DNA from: Allacma fusca
Taxonomy: Eukaryota > Arthropoda > Collembola > Symphypleona > Sminthuridae
Reading direction: 5' to 3'
DNA length: 64,000 nt
NCBI GenBank assembly: GCA_947179485.1
Contig: OX359248.1
Location: forward strand, 203,501-267,500
Positions 27,301-41,841 of the stretch are shown piece by piece. The stretch's first letter is position 1. Every line of letters starts with the position of its first letter. Made by a program: the position numbers and the translations under genes. The notes under the pieces were generated by a model. It searched no databases. It was given only the letters and a program-made list of their open reading frames with translations, and was not told the DNA's origin.

Positions 27301-27804
27301 CCTTGTCAACATCCAATTTAACGCAGTCAATTCAAAGTTTCCATACCTTCAATCTTTCACACTCCGCACAGTGTGATAACCTGCAGTTGTGTGATGATCT
27401 ACAGTTCAATACTGCTCAAGCATACGACCATTACGACCTACCAAACACTACAATCTTTGTTTTTGTTTGAACCTTGGCGAATAAAATACAATATGCAGTA
27501 TAATTTTAAGCTCAATTGCAAATTTCTACAATACAGTAAATACATGAACCCATTCCGTCTCTCAGGAAAACATCCTGATTGTGATAGACAAATGTGAAGG
27601 AAAGAGAGGAGGGGAAAGATAGGCTTCAAGAGGAGGAATTCATCAGTGGTTGGACACGTGTTCATAATTCAGTATTATTTACTTCTACGTACAAGTCAAC
27701 AAGATTATGGGGATTTGGAGGTGGGAAAGGATACTTGAGCATTAAGATGTAGACCTACTGCTACACAATTCATCTAACCAAATCCAAAGTACATTCTCAT
27801 ACAG
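24361..27804. other. Non-coding or unresolved; run of + strand open frames from 26021
   Basis: It holds the CATA-type repeat at 25590 and an 8-bp stem CAACCCCC/GGGGGTTG (26268-26298). From 26021 to 27597, six open frames follow one another on the + strand only; none shows a known domain or convincing splice pair. Confidence 0.45.
25590..25616. repeat. (ACAT)n microsatellite
   Basis: About six and a half tetranucleotide units, uninterrupted. Confidence 0.96.
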
Positions 27805-28081
27805 TATGAATTGAGGAAGACAAAATATGTGGATAGAGAACTGAAACTAATGGTAAGGCTTCGACGAAGCGTGCTAAGTGAAATGATTGATATTACAGAA
27901 GGTGGGAACTGGTTTACGTATCTCGAAAAGTGGCTTCAAGTGTCAATGTTGTGTTACCCGTCTGGGAATTATCATTTGGGAAGATCAACAAGCACAGGAT
28001 AATTTCTTTCGCGGAGATATATCGCCTGATTGGTCTCCAAGTCCAACTTCAAATCACACAAGCTCGTTCAGTTACAGATGA
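27805..28081 (+). CDS. Candidate two-exon 3' end of a small protein-coding gene
   Basis: A first segment (27805-27852) follows the acceptor TCTCATACAG and reads YELRKTKYVDRELKLM, ending at the donor ATG|GTAAGG. A 46-bp intron (27853-27898) ends in GATATTACAG. The second segment (27899-28081) continues in phase 0 for 60 codons to a TGA at 28079. It contains a CQCC cysteine cluster and a hydrophobic LGIIIW stretch, then a Ser/Pro-rich polar tail ending SFSYR. Both splice sites are good and only one frame joins cleanly. No domain is recognised and no start exon was found. The frame upstream of 27805 also stays open back to a TAA at 27777-27779, so the first exon could start slightly earlier. Overlapping open frames in this pyrimidine-biased strand make chance openness more likely than usual. 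Confidence 0.3.
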
Positions 28082-31000
28082 AGTAATGATCAGTAGATCA
28101 TTCCATTCCCCACATGATCTTGTTCCTTCATTAATACAGGTTGGACTTGGTGTCGGGAGTAATTATGCTACTACAAGTTCTACGAGCGTATTCCCTCCTT
28201 ACATCTACATATGCATATGAATGTAGTAATACATATAATTTGCTACACATTGCTAGGAGCATTCCTTGTAATTATCCAAATCCACGAATGTACCTTGAAA
28301 ACGTTAATTCCTACTAAACACCACCTTTTGCACACTTCCAACTATTTCAAATGCCCCTCTATTTGGAATATTAAGTCAGTAGTAATTACAAACAAATGTA
28401 TAACTCAAAGTCAAGAAATATGGGGCTCGTGTATATTTGAAATGTATGAGAACTATCTACTCTCAAGTCCACAAACTTAAAAATACAGTAGAACGTATAA
28501 ATGAAGATGTAGCTAAAGGTATGAGAATTTTGCCTGCCTGAAACTGAAAAGTACCACATTCCTTTGGAGTTGATTGTAAAGAGAAAGATAGGATGAAGAT
28601 GATGCTCATTCTTTGCGAGTTCGTGCTTCCTTCTTTTTTTAAGCTGAAAAAAACTTTCGGTCTTTAGGGTCAAGATTGTTCTTGTTGTTGTTGTTTGGTG
28701 CGGACCAAGCTGGAATTGTAGCATTTAATGCTGTAATGTGAAGGCCGTGCGTGGCTCAAGTGACACAAGCATATAAGTAATTACCTCCTATATTCCCTCT
28801 CTGCAGATCTAATTTAATGGAGCTATTGAGAGACAATCAGCCACTGACCCCATCTCAACCGGTCGTTTGATCTGCACACTGTGGCTGCGTTGGTTAACCC
28901 ATGATTTCCTTCACTTGTAGGCATCTTTCATTTACTTTACAGTCTAACTTATTCCTGTCTAAATCCTATAAAAATCTGAGTTAAGCAACCCGTTCAGCGT
29001 GTCATCCCAGTTTAATTTTGTACAGGAAATCAAATCAAACTATCGACGTCACAGCGAAGTCCATGTTAAAATCACCGTCCACTTATTTTACCACATCACA
29101 ACTAACAACAACAAGGGCATTAACATTACAAAGAATTCCGCAAATGTTAATTATTTACGGAGTTACATGGTTAGAAGCCCTTGGAAGCTTCTCCCTGGGT
29201 TCCTTGTAACATTTAGTAGTCCTCTCTGAAACTTTCTTACTTGAATTCGGGCTGCGGGATGTGAAGAATTTGGTTGTGTGAAGATAGTATGGAAGTATTG
29301 GGAGACATGTCAGATATGACTACTTTAAGAGAACCGCCTAAGAGCCATTAAAAGCTTGAGAAATCATCTGTTTTATCTTCGCTGATTGGCCGTAATTGCA
29401 TTACACCCATGGAAATTTTACTCACATTTCCAAGCTGAATTCATGAGGACAACAACACTCGAGAGTGAGTGGTGAAAAAAAGTTGAGACTCGGTTCATGT
29501 TGTTCATATTCACGGCTCACTTGCCTCTTGGCTTGCTCTCGGAAGACGAGCACCCATTACCTGGTTTACTGCTTCAATTTTACTAGTTACAATTGCTTCA
29601 TATAGATAAAGACTCGGATTTTTATTGCCACCATTCACTCTTCTCCTCTGTACCTTCGGAGTACACTCATGTGGTAAAGCCTAGGCAAAGGAAAGCGAAA
29701 TGGTTTATGTGCCCATCACTTCACACAAGATCACATGTCACACATAAAACAAATTGTTCCTCTGCCAATAATGTGAGCAATCATTTCAGTTTTAGTCCTC
29801 CCTTTCCTCCCCTTCGGCATCTTCCGAGAATTCCTTTATTATGAGGACTTTGGCACTCCGAGCTGCGAAATAGCTCAACATCAACTCCTCAACATCATAA
29901 AGAACCATTTGTATTTTCAATGTCATCGCAAGTCTCTTTTTCTAAATTCAACAATCCTGGAGTAATCAAAATATCCTCACTATAGAATTTACCAGTTCCA
30001 CAGTATGTTCTCTCCTTCAATAATATTTCACATCCAATTCAACACTAAAAGGGCTAAGTTAATTTGAGAATTTTAATCACAAAACAACACAGCCAAAGCT
30101 CATGAGATTCGATTCTTTACATTACCATACATATATATTTTACCCTAACCCTTAAAATTAGGTCTCACAATGTTTCTTCACAGCTAATTCTTCTCATTAC
30201 GTCAACACTTGACTTCACTTGTACCTTCAATTATTATCATTAGTAAATCATATTCCTCACAATTGGTTCTCAACTTACAATTAACTAAATCCCTTCTTTC
30301 ATATTATCAGCTCATCAGCTCATGCTGCTCAGCTTCTGCATATTATTAATTACCCTCATCTCAACTACTTATTTCATCCTGTAAACTACTATTAACAGAG
30401 TTATGCTAAATCATTGATAATTATTTTTGACAATAATTCAGAGGGGAGTGAACAGGTCAAGCCAGCTATAAAGTATTCTTTAAGGCTAAATCTACCTTAA
30501 CAGTAAATAGATTTACCTCACTTGTACAGTACTTGTAACTTTTCACGGCTAATTGATTATATATCTGGTTCGAGCTATCTCGTTGTTAGACTATTTCATG
30601 GGACCTCTTTATGTAGTGCAAGGCAGTCGTGTACAGAATTGCATATGAATATTAACCATATGGTCAATTTCTGTTTTGAAGTAACTTATTTTATTCTGAT
30701 TATAAAGACTTCCGAGAGATACAGACCCATGAGTACGGATAAGTACCAGAATATTTTCTGAAATAAAACTGCTACGGAATTGGATGCTGGTATCTTGATA
30801 CAGATATAGATACATATAGACTGCTACAGAGTGTTATATCTATGTGTCGGAAGAGAAACTGAAATTTGGTCTGAGGAAGTGAAGAATGCTCGACACAAGT
30901 GGGAGGGACGGACGTGAGTTTAAGTACAGGGTTTAATCCTTACCATAGAATTAACTTTTGCCTCATGAATAAATGCAAAATCAGGTTGGATTTAAAGGAA

Positions 31001-34000
31001 GTCACGAAGGAATATTTGTCACATGGTTGCATACCATTCAGCAAATTATGAGCATGCCTTGTGTCTGTATACTCTTTTGTAAAATACAGACGTTTGGGAA
31101 CTCCGTGTTAGTAAAAGGGACTGTGAAGTCTGCTCTGCATATGCACGTACATATGTAGATACAAGTATGATCTACACAAGTAACCACTATGCGTGATAGT
31201 GGTTTCTGAAGGCACTTACATTTGCTTGCTTTGTGCAACTAGATTCATGTTGCTTTTGCTGGTTCCTAGGAATCAGTTAAAGTTGCATGATCAGTCTCAT
31301 CTTCAGGCTGAGCTATGAACTTGAAAAAAAAAAACAACCAATTTATTAAGTCAGTTGTGTATTAAATTTTGCAAAGTTATTCTCAAGACTGAGATTTTAT
31401 GGACGGACTCATGGCAAATGCCAGTGGTAAGAGAAAATGGATCGAGTTAAAGATGATGAGAGTGAAGGGGAGGAGATGGTTGTGTGTAATTTGTATTACA
31501 TACGATACGACCAGGTAATAAATATATAATGTTATCTTGTATGCTTGGAATCCTATACATATGTTCAATTCTATCGGAGTAGACGTGTACCATTCTCCCT
31601 ATTTTGCTCTCACAGCGTACAGTATAGGGATAGACTGTATTTTATGGGGTCATCATTACTTGCAAACTGGCGCATTGATCTTCGATTCGTTAGACCGAAA
31701 TTAAAGCTGATCACTATCTCTTAAATCCTTTACAACGTCCCCTCATTTTATTGCACTATTATCATATATCCATAATTATTGCTAATTCTTCATTAGAATA
31801 AGTCGAATATTTATTTATTCCAAATTTCCTGTCCTTCCCACCATCTCCTGCCCGACTCACCTCACCAAGTCTTAAACTGTGCAAATATCCAACATTTTCC
31901 CCCTACACGTCCAACTCATCCAACACATCCCTCCAAACATGCTGCTACTCAAGCACTAATATCCATTCCCTAGACACATTCAGCTCACAATCACTGATGC
32001 ACTTCCAGATTTCAATTGCAGATGCTCCGCAAATAATTTCCCACTTGTATTCCTTCAGCTTTACCATGTAGCGAAATCTTTTACTTTGATTCTTAAGCAC
32101 GTATACATACATACGTACGACTCAAGTCTCAACTCAAAATTTCAAGTCTTATGTTTCTCACATGTTAAATATGCAATAACGTATCAAAAAAACATTTCCA
32201 TGACCATACTTAAGCTACAACAGGGAACATAACTTATTATTTGACCCTGTGCAGCGCATATTTTCGAGTGACCAATGAATATTGGCGTCTACCATCTTTC
32301 CATAGCAAAGTTTTGTGCCTGATTTTCCAAAATTACTTTCATTGACCCAGGCCAATTATAGTCGTCATATTGTACCAAGATAGAATCAACGTTAGGATTT
32401 TAAAGGCTTGCTTTTCTTATAACCACACAAAAAACATTCAAATACCCTTGTACATAGCAGCATAATTATACATACATACATTTTTCAGTAACATAATTAA
32501 AAAAAATATTTACCTTTCCCCTCCGTGGAATTGAATCAGAAACAAGCAACTATCAACATAATGCAATTCAGCAGTTCACTAGATTCAGTGATAAATAAAT
32601 TTGTACATCCAATCTTTCTTTGTTCATTAAAAATTACTTAAATCTTCAACTTACGATTGTGAGCATCTGAAATATTATTGTAACTCTCCTTCAACTTACT
32701 CAAAATTAATTATGACCAGCATTCCCCTGGTTTTGCTTTTGAAACCATACAAGATATCTCAATGACTAGTGAGTGCTTAATTATTGTAGAGCTGTGGAGC
32801 ACTGCCATGATCATTAGCACAACTCCGACTAGTAGATATTTGTAGGACTAATGTCAGACAGCAACATTGTAGAGAATTATATGCTTGCACATATGTACAC
32901 ATGTATACTTGGATGTTTTAAAAATGGAGGGGAGGTGATAACTTAGAAAAACTGGATAATTCTGAAAGATAGTTAAAGAGGAGGAAGACAGAAAAAAGCC
33001 GATCGGAGAGGAATTAAAAAATTGCAAATTAATAATTCCGGATTATATTCCCATGGTTTTAATTTCAATGCTTAGGCGTAACCTTGGACCTGAAGATTTG
33101 TATAAGCAGATTTAATTAGATATGTACGCTATGTGTAATGTGCAATATTTGAGAATTGCAACCATCAATTAATACACACAAGTAAGTGGAAAGGACAGAT
33201 AGTTTGAATGTCAGTTGAGGAGTATTATAATGATGAGCCGCAATTGTTGTGCAAGATAACAAATTATTTTTGAAGTGGATAGCCTTTTGGTAATATTCAG
33301 TCAGAGTGGAAATCATTTCACACTTTTAGACTTTCATTCATAATGCATAAACGTTTTCTTATCTTCAAACACTCAGCGACGCTAGAGAAAGTATGTATAT
33401 TTACATGCGTCCAATTTTTGTATGCTTAAGTTAAGTAAAGCTTCTCCATGATATGTGATCGCTGACACCAAGCCAAGCTCGAGGTCTGACCTAGTTCATA
33501 CTTTATGAATGTTTGCGCATACATGGTCTGTATAATAATACCTTTTAAATACAAGTCCATATGTATGTACGTACATACATAATTACATTCCACCCTCTGA
33601 CAATGGCTAAGATATGAACATATCTTAGCTTTTGTGCATAAGTGTATCATTAATAATTGAAGTAAAGCTCCTAAAATTCATTGTTGCATCTCTCTCAAGT
33701 GTAGAGTCTCCTTCTGAGACAGTAATTCAAATATATGTGTACAAGCATTAGTCATTATCTCAGAATTTCAAAAAATTGAAATCTTCTAACTAAACAATAG
33801 TTTGGCATACGATCTTTACATATACTCATTAACCTGTTTTTTTGGACTTAACCTCGACCGTTCGTATCTGATTCAGTTACTCTGCCACCCAACTTTCACG
33901 TACATATTCCTTCCTCCTAAACCCTTAAACTGCACTTTTCCATCCTAGCTATATTTTCATAATTATTACAACCTTTCAAGTCAAAACAAATTTGAGAAAA

Positions 34001-35296
34001 CGACAGGATTTTGATCCGCTCACTTTGCTCAACTTTTTATCCTTCTTCACACTCAATTATTTCTGCAAAGAATACGTTTTCACGTAATTTCACTCAAATT
34101 GTAATGCTACAACTTCTGTCCCCCTGCTTTTCAAAACGAAACACTCAAAGAAGCTGCAAAAAGTAATATGTAACAATGCAGGAATTCCCGTTTTAGCGTA
34201 CATACATCATTCTTTGCAATGGGGTGAAATTGGACTACCCAATTTACGGCAATGATTTAGGTATAGGATTTGTATGGAAACCTACCAAAATGCTGATGAT
34301 TATTTGTGGGCTCTTGCTATTGATGTATGAAATTATGTAGGAAGTTGATCATCATTTGAATCCATTTAAAAATCTACATAAACCGAACGAACTAAATTTA
34401 AATCCACTACTTGAGTCTTCAATTCAAAATTTAGAATATAAATGTAATAATTATAATAAAATTATATTTATATTTTCAAACTTTTGTCTAAGGGGATGCG
34501 GTAAGATTCGTGTAAATACTTTCACTTAAAGAAAAATCATAATAAAGTTTTGTCACTTGTCATTGAATGATTACAACGACGCAGTGGCGTCAGAGGTGGA
34601 ACAGAAACAAGTACCAACCCTTCTATAAGTAAATATATAATTAGAGAAAAAAGTCCTAACTGTTCCACGAGATAATTCATTCCCACGCAAAAGTAATGGG
34701 AAATTGGATTTAAATAATGAAATGCGATAATTGAATTTAGGAGCATGTAGATTTGGAAGGATGAGGCCACTGATGAGAGCAAAAAATAAATACCATAATG
34801 CGGAACCATTTAATAACGCGTACAGGCTAAAAGTGAGTTTTACAAATAGATAGAGAGCCTAAATAAGCCATAAAAAGCTCAATTATTGTTTTGAAGAGTC
34901 TGAGTACAAGGCATGTGCATATCCCCACTTATGTAAACCTTATAAGAAACGGTAGGTAATAAGTGGAGGCAGAAGGAAACAACTGCATTAATTCTGCCCA
35001 CGGTTACAATACTTAGCTAAAAGTTGAGTCAGAAATTCAGCGAATCGCAAGATGAGGCTGTGTTTTAATCCAACATCATATTCAATGATTATGTTGTTAC
35101 GGAGGATGACTTGGTGGAAAAATTTCTTTTCAATTTCAATTCACTTTCATTGTAGAGTGAAAAAATGTGCATAAAGTCCCCAGTACATTGCAGAACAGAA
35201 CCCACAATAGAATTTAAAGTGATAAAACTGAGAGAGAAAACCCCTTCCAGTTATTATGTCCTCACGTGCATCTACAATACGTATGTACATATGTAT

Positions 35297-35333
35297 CTCT
35301 CTCTCTATATATATACATATAGATATATATAGA
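35297..35333. repeat. CT/TATA compound microsatellite
   Basis: A CT run passes into alternating TA and GATATA sequence. It abuts an ACATATGTA palindrome at 35287. Confidence 0.85.
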
Positions 35334-38300
35334 TACCCCACACCCTATATCCTACTCTACAATATGCACATCTTAAGTCAAATAACAATGAAAACGATTT
35401 CAAAATTTCGACCAAGCCACAAACTCTCATCTCCCTATTTCTATCCAATAGTTGGAATAACAAAAGTTTTTCTTAACTTGTTTACAGTCCCTGAATACTC
35501 ACTCATTCCTTGTATTCTGCAATAAATGAGATGTAAATGGGAGGGGGAAAAATTCTTCAGTCATTCCTCTTCTTTTAGTTGGATGATTACAAGATTTTAT
35601 TGTAGAAAATAAGGACAAACGGGAGAATGATAATTCATCTGGCAAATCCCTCCAACAACTCCTGCAATCACACAAGTCATGTTCTAAACGAAGCAACGTT
35701 TTAGTGCAGATGCTCCGTTCAGATCAACTCCATTTCCCATCCTTGTCACATATTCCTTTATAGCACCACCAATTCCTTTCAGAAACTCCATTGAGTCTTG
35801 TAACTTGTCGTGTGGATCTTAATATAATTATTTAAGTATATTTTTTTCCCTCAAGGTAATTTCAATGAAATCTACCAGATATTCCACTTTGCATCGTTGA
35901 GCAATTAATAGTGTTACATTTCTTCCTCATCATTAGAATAATAATTATTACACTTGTTATGGATTTTGTTACGACACCTCAAATCCTACATCCCATAACA
36001 ATGACATCTAAACGTATGGCTTCCACTCCAATTTATTTCTTAGGCATTTATTCCAATGCAAAGCCACTGGGACATAGCATTCAATTTTGGGGATCGTCCC
36101 GAAATGAACATAATTATATGAATCCGTGTGATAGGTTTCCAAAGGGCTTGTTTAAATCCAAACTTCACGAAATAAAGATTGGGACTTTTCTATGCTCTGT
36201 CCCAATTTGTCAAGTATCTACATGTAATAAGTAGATAGTGATATACGTTACATAATTTCCTTGCTACTCAATGGAGAATGGAGACTCTTTGGTGTAATCA
36301 GCTTATTCAATTTTGAAATTACCCATGAGAGAAAAAAAAAGATAGAAAAAACATGCTCAAGTGTGAAGTGGAAATGTTAATACTAGTACTCCTATAACAG
36401 CAACATGACAGACTTGAAGAAATATTGATTTGAAGCTTATTATTGATTATCGAGAGCGACGTGAGATTTTTACAGAGTAAAAAACTAAACCTGAACACGT
36501 TGGAGGGAGAGATGCAAGATGTGATGTAGACACACTTATTGTTGTAGAATGTTCAGTGTTGAGTGTTGAGGTAGTAGTAGTAGGTATTCGTATCTTATCT
36601 CTTCAGAGCCAACTTGATAAAAACAGTTTGTTTTAGTAGTGTGTGTACAGATAGGGGATAGGGATTATGCACATAGAACTGTAGATGGAGAGAGGTGCAT
36701 GCGCTTAATTCCATATGTATATAACTGCATGAGGCACGCGACGGCAGAGTAACCACTTATTTTTACATGAATTAAATGCACGGAGGAAGATATTACACAG
36801 TAAGACAAGAATGGTTAAGTGGGGATGGATTAAATGTGGCGGAATAGATCCCACCAACGATGTCAATTGATTGACTGGCTGTGAAATTTCAGTTTCAATT
36901 TCACCTCATTACCGTTGCATAACGAATCTTGGGATTTTGAGACGAAAGGCTCCTCCTGCCTTCTGCTCAGCCTCATTGTCAGTTTTTCCCACTATTTCAT
37001 TTCTAGTAGTGAGTAGTGATCGCTCTTGAGTAGATACTTCTCCTTTTACAAGTACACATTTCCACTTCTGTCCTCAAATCAAGCTACTAGGAAGCAACCC
37101 TTATTTTCTTACCAATTCACCTATAAATTACTCACTTTGTCATGTCTTTCTTTCCCCGAATATATTTCCCAACCTACATTCATACTTTCTGTAAACGTCC
37201 CTCCCATCCACAATTTCCAAAGCACAATCCAAGAATTATATGCTGTACTGGTTAGCTAATTGTAATTATATTTAGTATACATAATCATTATATAAAATAT
37301 TGAAGATGTCACTTCAAACAACATCATTGCTTATTTTTGAGCACAAACATTTTTACCGGCTTTTTATAATGATGTATCGCTTGTCATCGGTACTTCGTAA
37401 TTGTATAATTATTTGAATGTATTGAACGTTAAAAAACTGATCATAAATTGATGAGGATCGTGACGCAGCAATAATACTCTCCGTATTTTTGCTATATCAC
37501 TTACAACACCGATAGAGTCCACCCGCACAACCAACACCAAATAGTAGTCAAAATGTTACTCTTCACTATTTCGCTAGTGTTGCTATAATGAGCCGGGAAT
37601 TTACTTCCTTCCAGATGATCACAAATCACAACACAAGGATCATCTATATCAATTATTTTCTAGAACTTCAGTTGGTGTCTATGAAATAGAAAAACATGTT
37701 TTGGGCGGTATGAATTAAATTTAATCCTAGTTAACTACTTAAAAAGACTGGTTTGTTTTTTACAAGTGCAGTAAATGTTTATAAATTGTCTGAAATTAAT
37801 TTCATACTAAATTGAGTCGTATTTTTATTTATATTTTTTTTGTTGATATTATCATTGTTTTTGCTTGTAAACGCAAATGTCCGAAACGTCTACCCTAAAT
37901 GTATATATATTAGGAGCGTCGTATTGATATATGTATATTTACAAGTGTGTGCATACGTAAGTATATAAATTACACAACTACCAACTATGTACAGTACAAG
38001 TGGCTCTGATTATTATGAGTGGGATAGAAAAGTTCAAAAGTACAACACTTTGGTGTTTGTCAAAAATCTATTTACCCCCAGTAGGCCTAAATTGAGGGGT
38101 TCTCACAATGGTATCATTGTATGAGGATAAAATTTAAAATGTCCTGGGTTCATTCAATATTACTCCCAACCCAAAACCCAACCGGGAACGTCATGTGTTC
38201 ATATCTATTCCAAAACGCAAATCGCTTGGGATCAATTGCTTCCAAAAGATTCAGCTGAATAAATCCTATGCTATGAATATCCTACAGGTTCCAATTATTA

Positions 38301-38720
38301 TTCTTTTAACATATAGGATCCCTTTGGGAGCTCCATCTGTACCGAAGGGTCGGGTGTCTGTAGAGATCTATTTTTTGTCCCATCCATGCACACCCTTTCA
38401 ACTGAAAGTCTCAGAGTAGTACGCATTTTTTCGCATCTGGGAAAAAATTTGAGGAGGTTCTGTGGACGCTTGATTCATATATTAGGATTAGCCAAGCTGG
38501 AGATTTGTATAATTAATTTGGAATAAAGGAAGGATTGCGGTGATATTTGTGGTAGATGAAAATGAAATAAACTAATGAAGGAGCGTACGGAAAGGTAATT
38601 ACTTATGCATGCGAAATAGTAATAAAATGTGAGAGGACTGATTGTGAGATGAAATAGTTGCGTGGACAACTGCCCTGTGATAGCCTGTGAGCTGACTATA
38701 CGAGGTGCAGGGAGACGCAA

Positions 38721-38738
38721 AGTATAAGTATAAGTATA
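38721..38738. repeat. (AGTATA)3 tandem hexamer
   Basis: Three perfect units. Confidence 0.93.
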
Positions 38739-41405
38739 AACTAGGAGTGTAGGTTAGGACACTTGACACTGTCATTTCGAGGAGAATGGAAGGAGTTTGA
38801 AAATAAAAGAAGGGGTAATGTGTACTTAACCTGAAAGCGACACACGTAAATGACAAGTTTAAGAGTGTTAACTAGAACTTGGACTGGTTTTCCCTTCAAC
38901 TTGTATTCCTACCGCACTTCTTCTTCATCAAGGCAATAATAACCGTTTTTACAGTTTGCCGACATTCCAAAATGCAAACAACAATACACCTTTAATACTT
39001 TGGCGATGGGTTTGGCTTGTTTGCAGATGCATACACTGCAAACAACATGATGCAGGTTGTGTACTCACAATGAACAAAAAATATTATTTGCTTACAAATA
39101 TGCACACGTACGTATTAACAGATTGTAAAGGAGAGACTTGCACATATGTACATACATGTGATCCCTCCCAACTCAACGCTAACTACACGTACTCTTGAGC
39201 ACTGACAGTCCGCAAAGACTTCCTATTAAACGACTCTTCTTCTATCTACTCACTTACTTACATCCACTCTAATAACTAGACTCTTTCAATAAGCACAAAT
39301 CTACGTACAAACAGTACAAAGACCAATCATAGCGGGATTTCTGTCAATATTTAGTTTCAAACCTCCCCAGTACTTTTTCCTACAGCACATAGTCGAGTGA
39401 ATTCCACCGATTGACCGTTTATCATAATTCCAATGTTGGGCAAAAAAAAAACCCAGACTCCTTGAACATGTGCTCTGCGTCCTCACTTACATATATTCAC
39501 CGTCCGTCTCAACTCCAATATCTCTTGGATTTTTTGACCCGAGCACAGTACCAGCATGCGAACTGTGGACTAAAGAAAGCCCTCAAGTTTTTACCATCAA
39601 CCTTTTACTCTCAGACCAATTAAATTTGAAGGTTTGTGTACTAAGCAGTTCCTCCATATGCTTCCCCAACGTAATAACATACTCCTAACGAGTACACATT
39701 ACGTCCGTAATCCCAGTTCATTAAGGAACTCTCTTTAATATTCTCAGCTTTACATTATTTTCATTCCACCAGTCTCCGTACCTACTATTTATGTATCTAC
39801 TACACGGAGAGATGAGTACCCCACTGGGTGTATGCATCATTTCCCAAATAAATACAAACAACTTACCTCCACGTATGTACATACACTTTTAGTAATTATT
39901 TATGTATGTATACGAAGCTATTGCACAGTTATCTCTACCTACCCGCGTCTCTGTAAGTATAACATACAGTATTCCTCCCAACACAAAAACATATGGCTTG
40001 ACATGCCGAGAGGATTTTCTTCTGCGGAATTTTATTAGTATTCTCGCGCTGTTTTCAACCGTAGGAAAAAACTGTTATTGTTGACACGAGGTTAGTTCTG
40101 AACGACGCGAATTTCTCCGTATCTCGGAGGGAATATGGAAACTAGCCAGTAGATTTGAGATTAAAATTAATCATACACTGTAGCTTCAGCTTGTCAGTCA
40201 AGCACCGCCTCATAATCCCCAACACGTACAGATAGAGCAGAGAGCCAGCTCTTTCTTTAACAACCAACGGGAGATACATATATAATTACATATGTATATA
40301 ATTATACCTATATGGAAACACGAAAACTTCCGAATCATTAATTGCTGAGCGAATCTCTAAACCAAACATGAATTATTATTTGAACAGAATGAGCATACAT
40401 ACGGGTATTGCTCCAGCCACAATAAAAGTAGTTCTCTACAAACCAACATGCATTTCTGTACTGAAATAATTGCATGATCTCAATCTCCTCAGCCCCTGTA
40501 CCTACATATATACATATAAATTTGCACAAGATTTGCGGAATGAAAAGTGAGTGGTGAAAAAGCATAGTTGGGGTTGTGGTGGAAGATTCCGCATAGTCTA
40601 CAGGGCCCGGAACACACTTTCTCCACCTCCGAACAACAGTTCTCCCAAATTCTAACAACGTAACGTCCACATAGTCTCAGAATTCCTATGGATCTTGATC
40701 AGTAGATACTTATTTTTAGCAATAATAAAACCACCGAGTAGGGCGAAGGTTTTTACACCCTGACTTTTACATGTTAATCAAAATATTCGAAGATTATTTC
40801 AATTTTGAGACCATCTGCGTGTATGAAAAACGCTCGTTCGTAGGAATTTTTAGAAACTTACCAATCCGCTATTGATTTAATAAGTGAATAGTTGTGGTTG
40901 GGGTATGTAGATTGTATTAACTTCCCATATCTCATTTGTAGTTTAAAGCGGAGTAGAAATTCTGTTCCATACATTTGATATTACTGTATGTGAAAACATT
41001 TCTATCCATGCTTCACATTTCTGATTGATGTAGCAAAAAAAAAAGTAAGACCGGGGAAAAAAAGGGAATTGAATAAAAATGGGATAAAATGTAAAAATAA
41101 AGTAGTTTTCCCAGCGTTGGATGTACATAGGGACTCCGGGAGGAAATATGAGGGGATCCTGTAGACATGGTAGAGGCAGTTGATGTTGGTTTGGTGCAGC
41201 TGCGTTGTGCTGCAGCGGATGATCCAACGGAGTGTTACTGTAACTAACAATAAGAAGTTATATGAGGGTTGTTACCCCTTTGGGGGTGAATGATTGCCTT
41301 GGCTCGCTCCAACAACAGCATATGTTGGGTATAGGAGAAGACAGAAGATTCTGTGTTGTATGTTGTAGGCTGAGGAGGAGTAGGAGTGACGTGGGGTTGA
41401 TGCTG

Positions 41406-41413
41406 GTGGAATG
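41406..41413. repeat. Left target-site duplication of the hAT-like element
   Basis: GTGGAATG, identical to 41842-41849 on the other side of the element. Confidence 0.85.
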
Positions 41414-41841
41414 TAATGTTAGGGAAATCCCTCTTCTTACAATCCCAATCCCTATTCAATCTCGATACCTCATTTCACACTCCGTCCCAATCACTCTATG
41501 TACCATAGAGAAAACTCCCAATCCCTCTGATGCACACACACACTCCTGGTAGTCAATCCCACTCAATCTCTCGCGCTGCGCGCGCATGCATAAATACCGC
41601 GTAAATGTAAAAAAGCGCCTCTAATTAATTTAATTTAATTTAATTAACCAAATTAATTAAATTAATGTGGTTTAATTTCTGATCATCAATCCCACTCAGT
41701 TTTCTACATTTTGCATCAATCCCACTCCGTCTCAATCCCTCTGTACATTCAAATAGTCAATCCCAATCCCACTCCCAATCCGTCCGGACTGATGTTTTTG
41801 TCAGTCCATCCTGTGAGCTGCTCGGGATTTCCCTAACATTA
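41414..41841. mobile_element. 428-bp hAT-like non-autonomous element (MITE)
   Basis: Perfect 18-bp terminal inverted repeats, TAATGTTAGGGAAATCCC at 41414-41431 and its reverse complement at 41824-41841, are flanked by a perfect 8-bp direct duplication GTGGAATG (41406-41413 and 41842-41849). Eight-base target duplications are the signature of hAT transposons. The interior has nine exact CAATCCC copies in one orientation in the two subterminal zones (41440, 41446, 41519, 41554, 41687, 41717, 41733, 41758, 41764), as expected for transposase-binding repeats. It also has a GC-rich patch (CGCGCTGCGCGCGCATGC, from about 41571), a TTAA-rich near-palindrome (41622-41668) and a 7-bp stem GGACTGA/TCAGTCC (41786-41807). 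It encodes no protein and would depend on a transposase supplied elsewhere. Perfect ends suggest a recent insertion. Confidence 0.85.

Larger units (their letters stand above)
28082..41405. other. Intronic or intergenic, no supported gene
   Basis: Long pyrimidine-biased tracts (29760-30400, 31730-32060), purine-biased tracts (36640-36860) and palindromes ACATATGTA at 31149, 32889, 35287, 39142 and 40288. No convincing coding segment. Confidence 0.5.

Noticed and set aside
34570..34600. GCAGTGGCGTCAG resembling a hAT-type transposon end
   Set aside because: No matching inverted end or target duplication was found nearby.
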